Source: SCBR16-9 sp964537975 (GTDB taxonomy: Bacteria > Hydrogenedentota > Hydrogenedentia > Hydrogenedentales > SCBR16-9). From it: DNA of 64,000 bases. The stretch's first letter is position 1. Each line of letters begins with the position of its first letter. This document shows, piece after piece, positions 62,242 to 64,000 of the stretch. The notes beneath the pieces were generated by a model. The model had not been told where the DNA came from. It made no database searches and was given only the letters and a program-made list of their open reading frames with translations. The DNA lies in contig CAZIDP010000009.1 in assembly GCA_964537975.1 (NCBI GenBank), positions 1-64,000 of the forward strand, written 5' to 3'. Both the position numbers and the translations under genes were made by a program.

Positions 62242-62976
62242 CTATCCTTGTGATAAATAATCATCAAGCATGTATAAAACATACTCGAAAGAAGTTTCAT
62301 CAAGTGCCATTAAATTATCCCAGATTTCTGCATGCGACAAATACATTTCAGATTCCAACAATTGGGGAGCTATAGATGCTGCCATAGCAGAAATGACTTC
62401 GTCATAGCTTAAATGCTCGAATTCCACCATAATATCTTCATGTCCGGTAAAGTTCATTGCAAACAGCATTCGGGCATCCTGATTGTCAGCAGGTATTTCA
62501 TCATCGATCAGTTCTGATAATAATTCCACATCAAATGTAAAAGGTACGTCTGTATCCATCAGGTAGTCATTATGGGTGTCATCTGGAATCATTGCGACAA
62601 AGACATCGTTAGTGGATTCAATGCCTGGTATTATTGACAACTCCGGACGTATCACCCAGGCTGCAGCCAGTACAATAACAACAGCTGCGGCAGCCACATA
62701 AGAAATCAATCGAAAATTGCGTTTACTTGACAGTGCAATGATGTTACTGTTATTGGAAGTATTATTTTCTAGTTGTGCCAATACATTTTCAGTAAAATTG
62801 GCATTGTGGCCAGGGCGTGGCAAGGCATGTAAGGTAGACTGTACAAAACGAACAGCGTTTAATTCCTCACGACAACTGCTGCAATGTGCAAGATGCTCTT
62901 CAATATAAGAGCTGTCAATGGCTTCACCGTCTGCATAAGCCGACAAATCATCACTATGTATATGCTTTTCATTCAT
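62242..62976 (-). CDS. Anti-sigma factor with zinc-finger and membrane helix
   Basis: This 244-residue protein begins with an anti-sigma zinc-finger: HSDDLSAYADGE, then HLAHCSSCREEL (H-x3-C-x2-C, residues ~29-37). A membrane helix follows (~90-112, ISYVAAAAVVIVLAAAWVI) and then an acidic periplasmic region (~115-244). This fits an inner-membrane anti-sigma protein that holds the ECF sigma factor until a periplasmic signal releases it. The start overlaps the sigma gene end by eight bases. The periplasmic domain has no family I recognise. Confidence 0.85.
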   Translation of the reverse strand: MNEKHIHSDDLSAYADGEAIDSSYIEEHLAHCSSCREELNAVRFVQSTLHALPRPGHNANFTENVLAQLENNTSNNSNIIALSSKRNFRLISYVAAAAVVIVLAAAWVIRPELSIIPGIESTNDVFVAMIPDDTHNDYLMDTDVPFTFDVELLSELIDDEIPADNQDARMLFAMNFTGHEDIMVEFEHLSYDEVISAMAASIAPQLLESEMYLSHAEIWDNLMALDETSFEYVLYMLDDYLSQG

Positions 62977-63550
62977 GAGGTACCACTCCGATAGCTGTCA
63001 ACTCTTTTCGCAAGCATTCGCGTGCTCTGGCCAATCGACTTTTGATGGTGCCTTTTTTGCATCCCAATATCTGGGCCAGTTCTTCATAATCAAATCCTTC
63101 AAATTCCCTTAACAGGAGTATATCTTTATGTTCGGGCCGTAACCTGTCCAAAGCTTGTAGAATCAGGTGTTTTAGTTCATGCGAATAGGCCATTGACGAG
63201 GGAGATGGCTCGGACGAATGCGTCGTATAGGCTTCATCCAAGGGGACACTCAGGTGTAGTCCCCGCCGTTTGGCGTCACGCAAAGCATTCAACGTAAGAT
63301 TTCGGGCTATGCCGAACAGCACTGTTGTAAACCGAGCTTGCGGTTCAAGGCGATGCAGGTGCCTGTACAATCGCACAAAACATTCTTGAGCTAAATCTTC
63401 TCCTGGTCCGGATTGACCCAACATTCTTTCACAAAAGTGGACCACCGCGCTTTGATACCGGTCAACAAGCTGAGTAAAGGCTCGCATGTCACCGTTTTGG
63501 GCGCGTTTAACCAGATCCCAGTCCTGAATTTCGGTCATTGGCTTGCTCAT
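62969..63550 (-). CDS. ECF-type RNA polymerase sigma factor
   Basis: This 193-residue sigma-70 family factor has region 2 (AFTQLVDRYQSAVVHFCERML, then EDLAQECFVRLYRHLHRL) and region 4 (ALDRLRPEHKDILLLREFEGFDYEELAQILGCKKGTIKSRLARARECLRKEL). Between them is a short linker (~100-125) rich in Ser and Thr. Region 4 is a complete helix-turn-helix that reads the -35. It leads the sigma / anti-sigma / CpxP-like operon. Its targets are unknown, and no promoter matching a distinct consensus was recognised upstream. Confidence 0.93.
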   Translation of the reverse strand: MSKPMTEIQDWDLVKRAQNGDMRAFTQLVDRYQSAVVHFCERMLGQSGPGEDLAQECFVRLYRHLHRLEPQARFTTVLFGIARNLTLNALRDAKRRGLHLSVPLDEAYTTHSSEPSPSSMAYSHELKHLILQALDRLRPEHKDILLLREFEGFDYEELAQILGCKKGTIKSRLARARECLRKELTAIGVVPHE

Positions 63551-63662
63551 GCTGTTATATTAAATGAAACACCTGCATCTAAAAAAAGTTCCTTAACAGG
63601 ACTTTATTTAACTTTACAACACATGAATGGTGCAATGCTATGGTAAGCAACTGGACTCAAGG

Positions 63663-64000
63663 TTATTTTTCGATATGAAACCGGTCTCGAAGGGCACCTG
63701 TAGCATCATAAGCCTGGTACGTCAGCTGGTGTGTGTCACCATTATCAATATCAATGGTTTGATACATCACAGCCTCTTCAAAACCTACCTCAATATATTT
63801 ATTATCGTCTTGACGATAAAATTTGGTGCCAGCGTTAGATATGATGTAGATAACCCCCTCGTCCGGTGACTCCATAATTTCATGATTGCGAATTGGGGGC
63901 GTTCTCATATAAGCATGATCATGCCCCTGAAACACGATATCGACTTCATATTTGTCAAAGAGTGGTGTCCAGTACTTTCTTATGTCAGGATTATCACGCA
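63663..64000 (-). CDS. Metallophosphoesterase, C-terminal part (runs off the window)
   Basis: The frame is open to the right edge and continues as KYWTPLFDKYEVDIVFQGHDHAYMRT, so the gene starts outside. It shows the last metal motif GHDH, then EGVIYIISNAGTKF and YQTIDIDNGDTHQLTYQAYD. It is a relative of the phosphoesterases at 9765 and 11110, but here the motif is a full GHxH. It ends 112 bases downstream of the ECF sigma start. Confidence 0.8.
   Translation of the reverse strand, partial: RDNPDIRKYWTPLFDKYEVDIVFQGHDHAYMRTPPIRNHEIMESPDEGVIYIISNAGTKFYRQDDNKYIEVGFEEAVMYQTIDIDNGDTHQLTYQAYDATGALRDRFHIEK

Overview
The window comes from a Gram-negative-type, environmental, probably uncultured bacterium with many exported proteins. 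It carries sulfatase and arylsulfotransferase-like genes, Gfo/Idh/MocA oxidoreductases, SUMF1-type lipoproteins, uroporphyrinogen-decarboxylase-like proteins, a phytanoyl-CoA dioxygenase relative, a DUF4832-type protein and VCBS and beta-helix surface proteins. That mix suggests the PVC/FCB side of the tree, and Candidatus Hydrogenedentota is my best guess. This rests on gene content alone and is low confidence.

Layout. (1) 1-6.0 kb: sugar-modification and polysaccharide cluster (isomerase tail, two Gfo/Idh/MocA enzymes, class III aminotransferase, WbpD-like acetyltransferase, Wzz-like protein). (2) 6.0-12.4 kb: aldo/keto reductase, another Gfo/Idh/MocA enzyme, a sulfatase and two tandem calcineurin-type phosphoesterases; then tRNA-Gly(CCC) behind a near-consensus promoter. 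(3) 13.2-20.1 kb: a lipoprotein with eight PASTA repeats and a SUMF1-like domain, then a coupled ABC ATPase/permease pair. (4) 20.7-35.3 kb: accessory region built around four more SUMF1-like paralogues. It holds a toxin-antitoxin-SecB chaperone (TAC) module sitting inside the remains of a fifth tandem copy, a Gabija-like defence pair (OLD/TOPRIM nuclease plus UvrD-like helicase) preceded by a split membrane-protein gene, an orphan addiction antidote, a RibD-C/DHFR-like enzyme and a DUF4832-like protein. (5) 35.5-47.7 kb: large exported proteins: arylsulfotransferase-like, VCBS repeat, a glycosidase-like barrel, and two beta-helix proteins sharing an LPVSSPLAL C-terminal anchor and near-identical terminators, plus a URO-D-like enzyme. 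(6) 48-54.8 kb: house-keeping and stress genes: HAD phosphatase, TrkA-C membrane protein, exported SAM hydrolase, EndoIII relative, superoxide dismutase, and two Hsp20 genes behind a sigma-54-type promoter with an upstream dyad. (7) 54.9-59.2 kb: an SbcC/YhaN-like plus SbcD-like pair in which both partners appear to have lost catalytic residues. (8) 59.5-64 kb: URO-D-like and PhyH-like genes, an ECF sigma / anti-sigma / CpxP-like operon, and the end of a third phosphoesterase.

Most notable: the TAC module with its toxin frame broken at an A9 tract and its insertion into a SUMF1-like gene; the coupled degenerate SbcCD-like pair; the Gabija-like locus with an extra membrane gene broken at an A8 tract; and the SUMF1-like family, with hypervariable C-termini, one in-frame stop and repeated loss of the lipidation cysteine. 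No CRISPR array, integrase, reverse transcriptase or intact transposase was seen.
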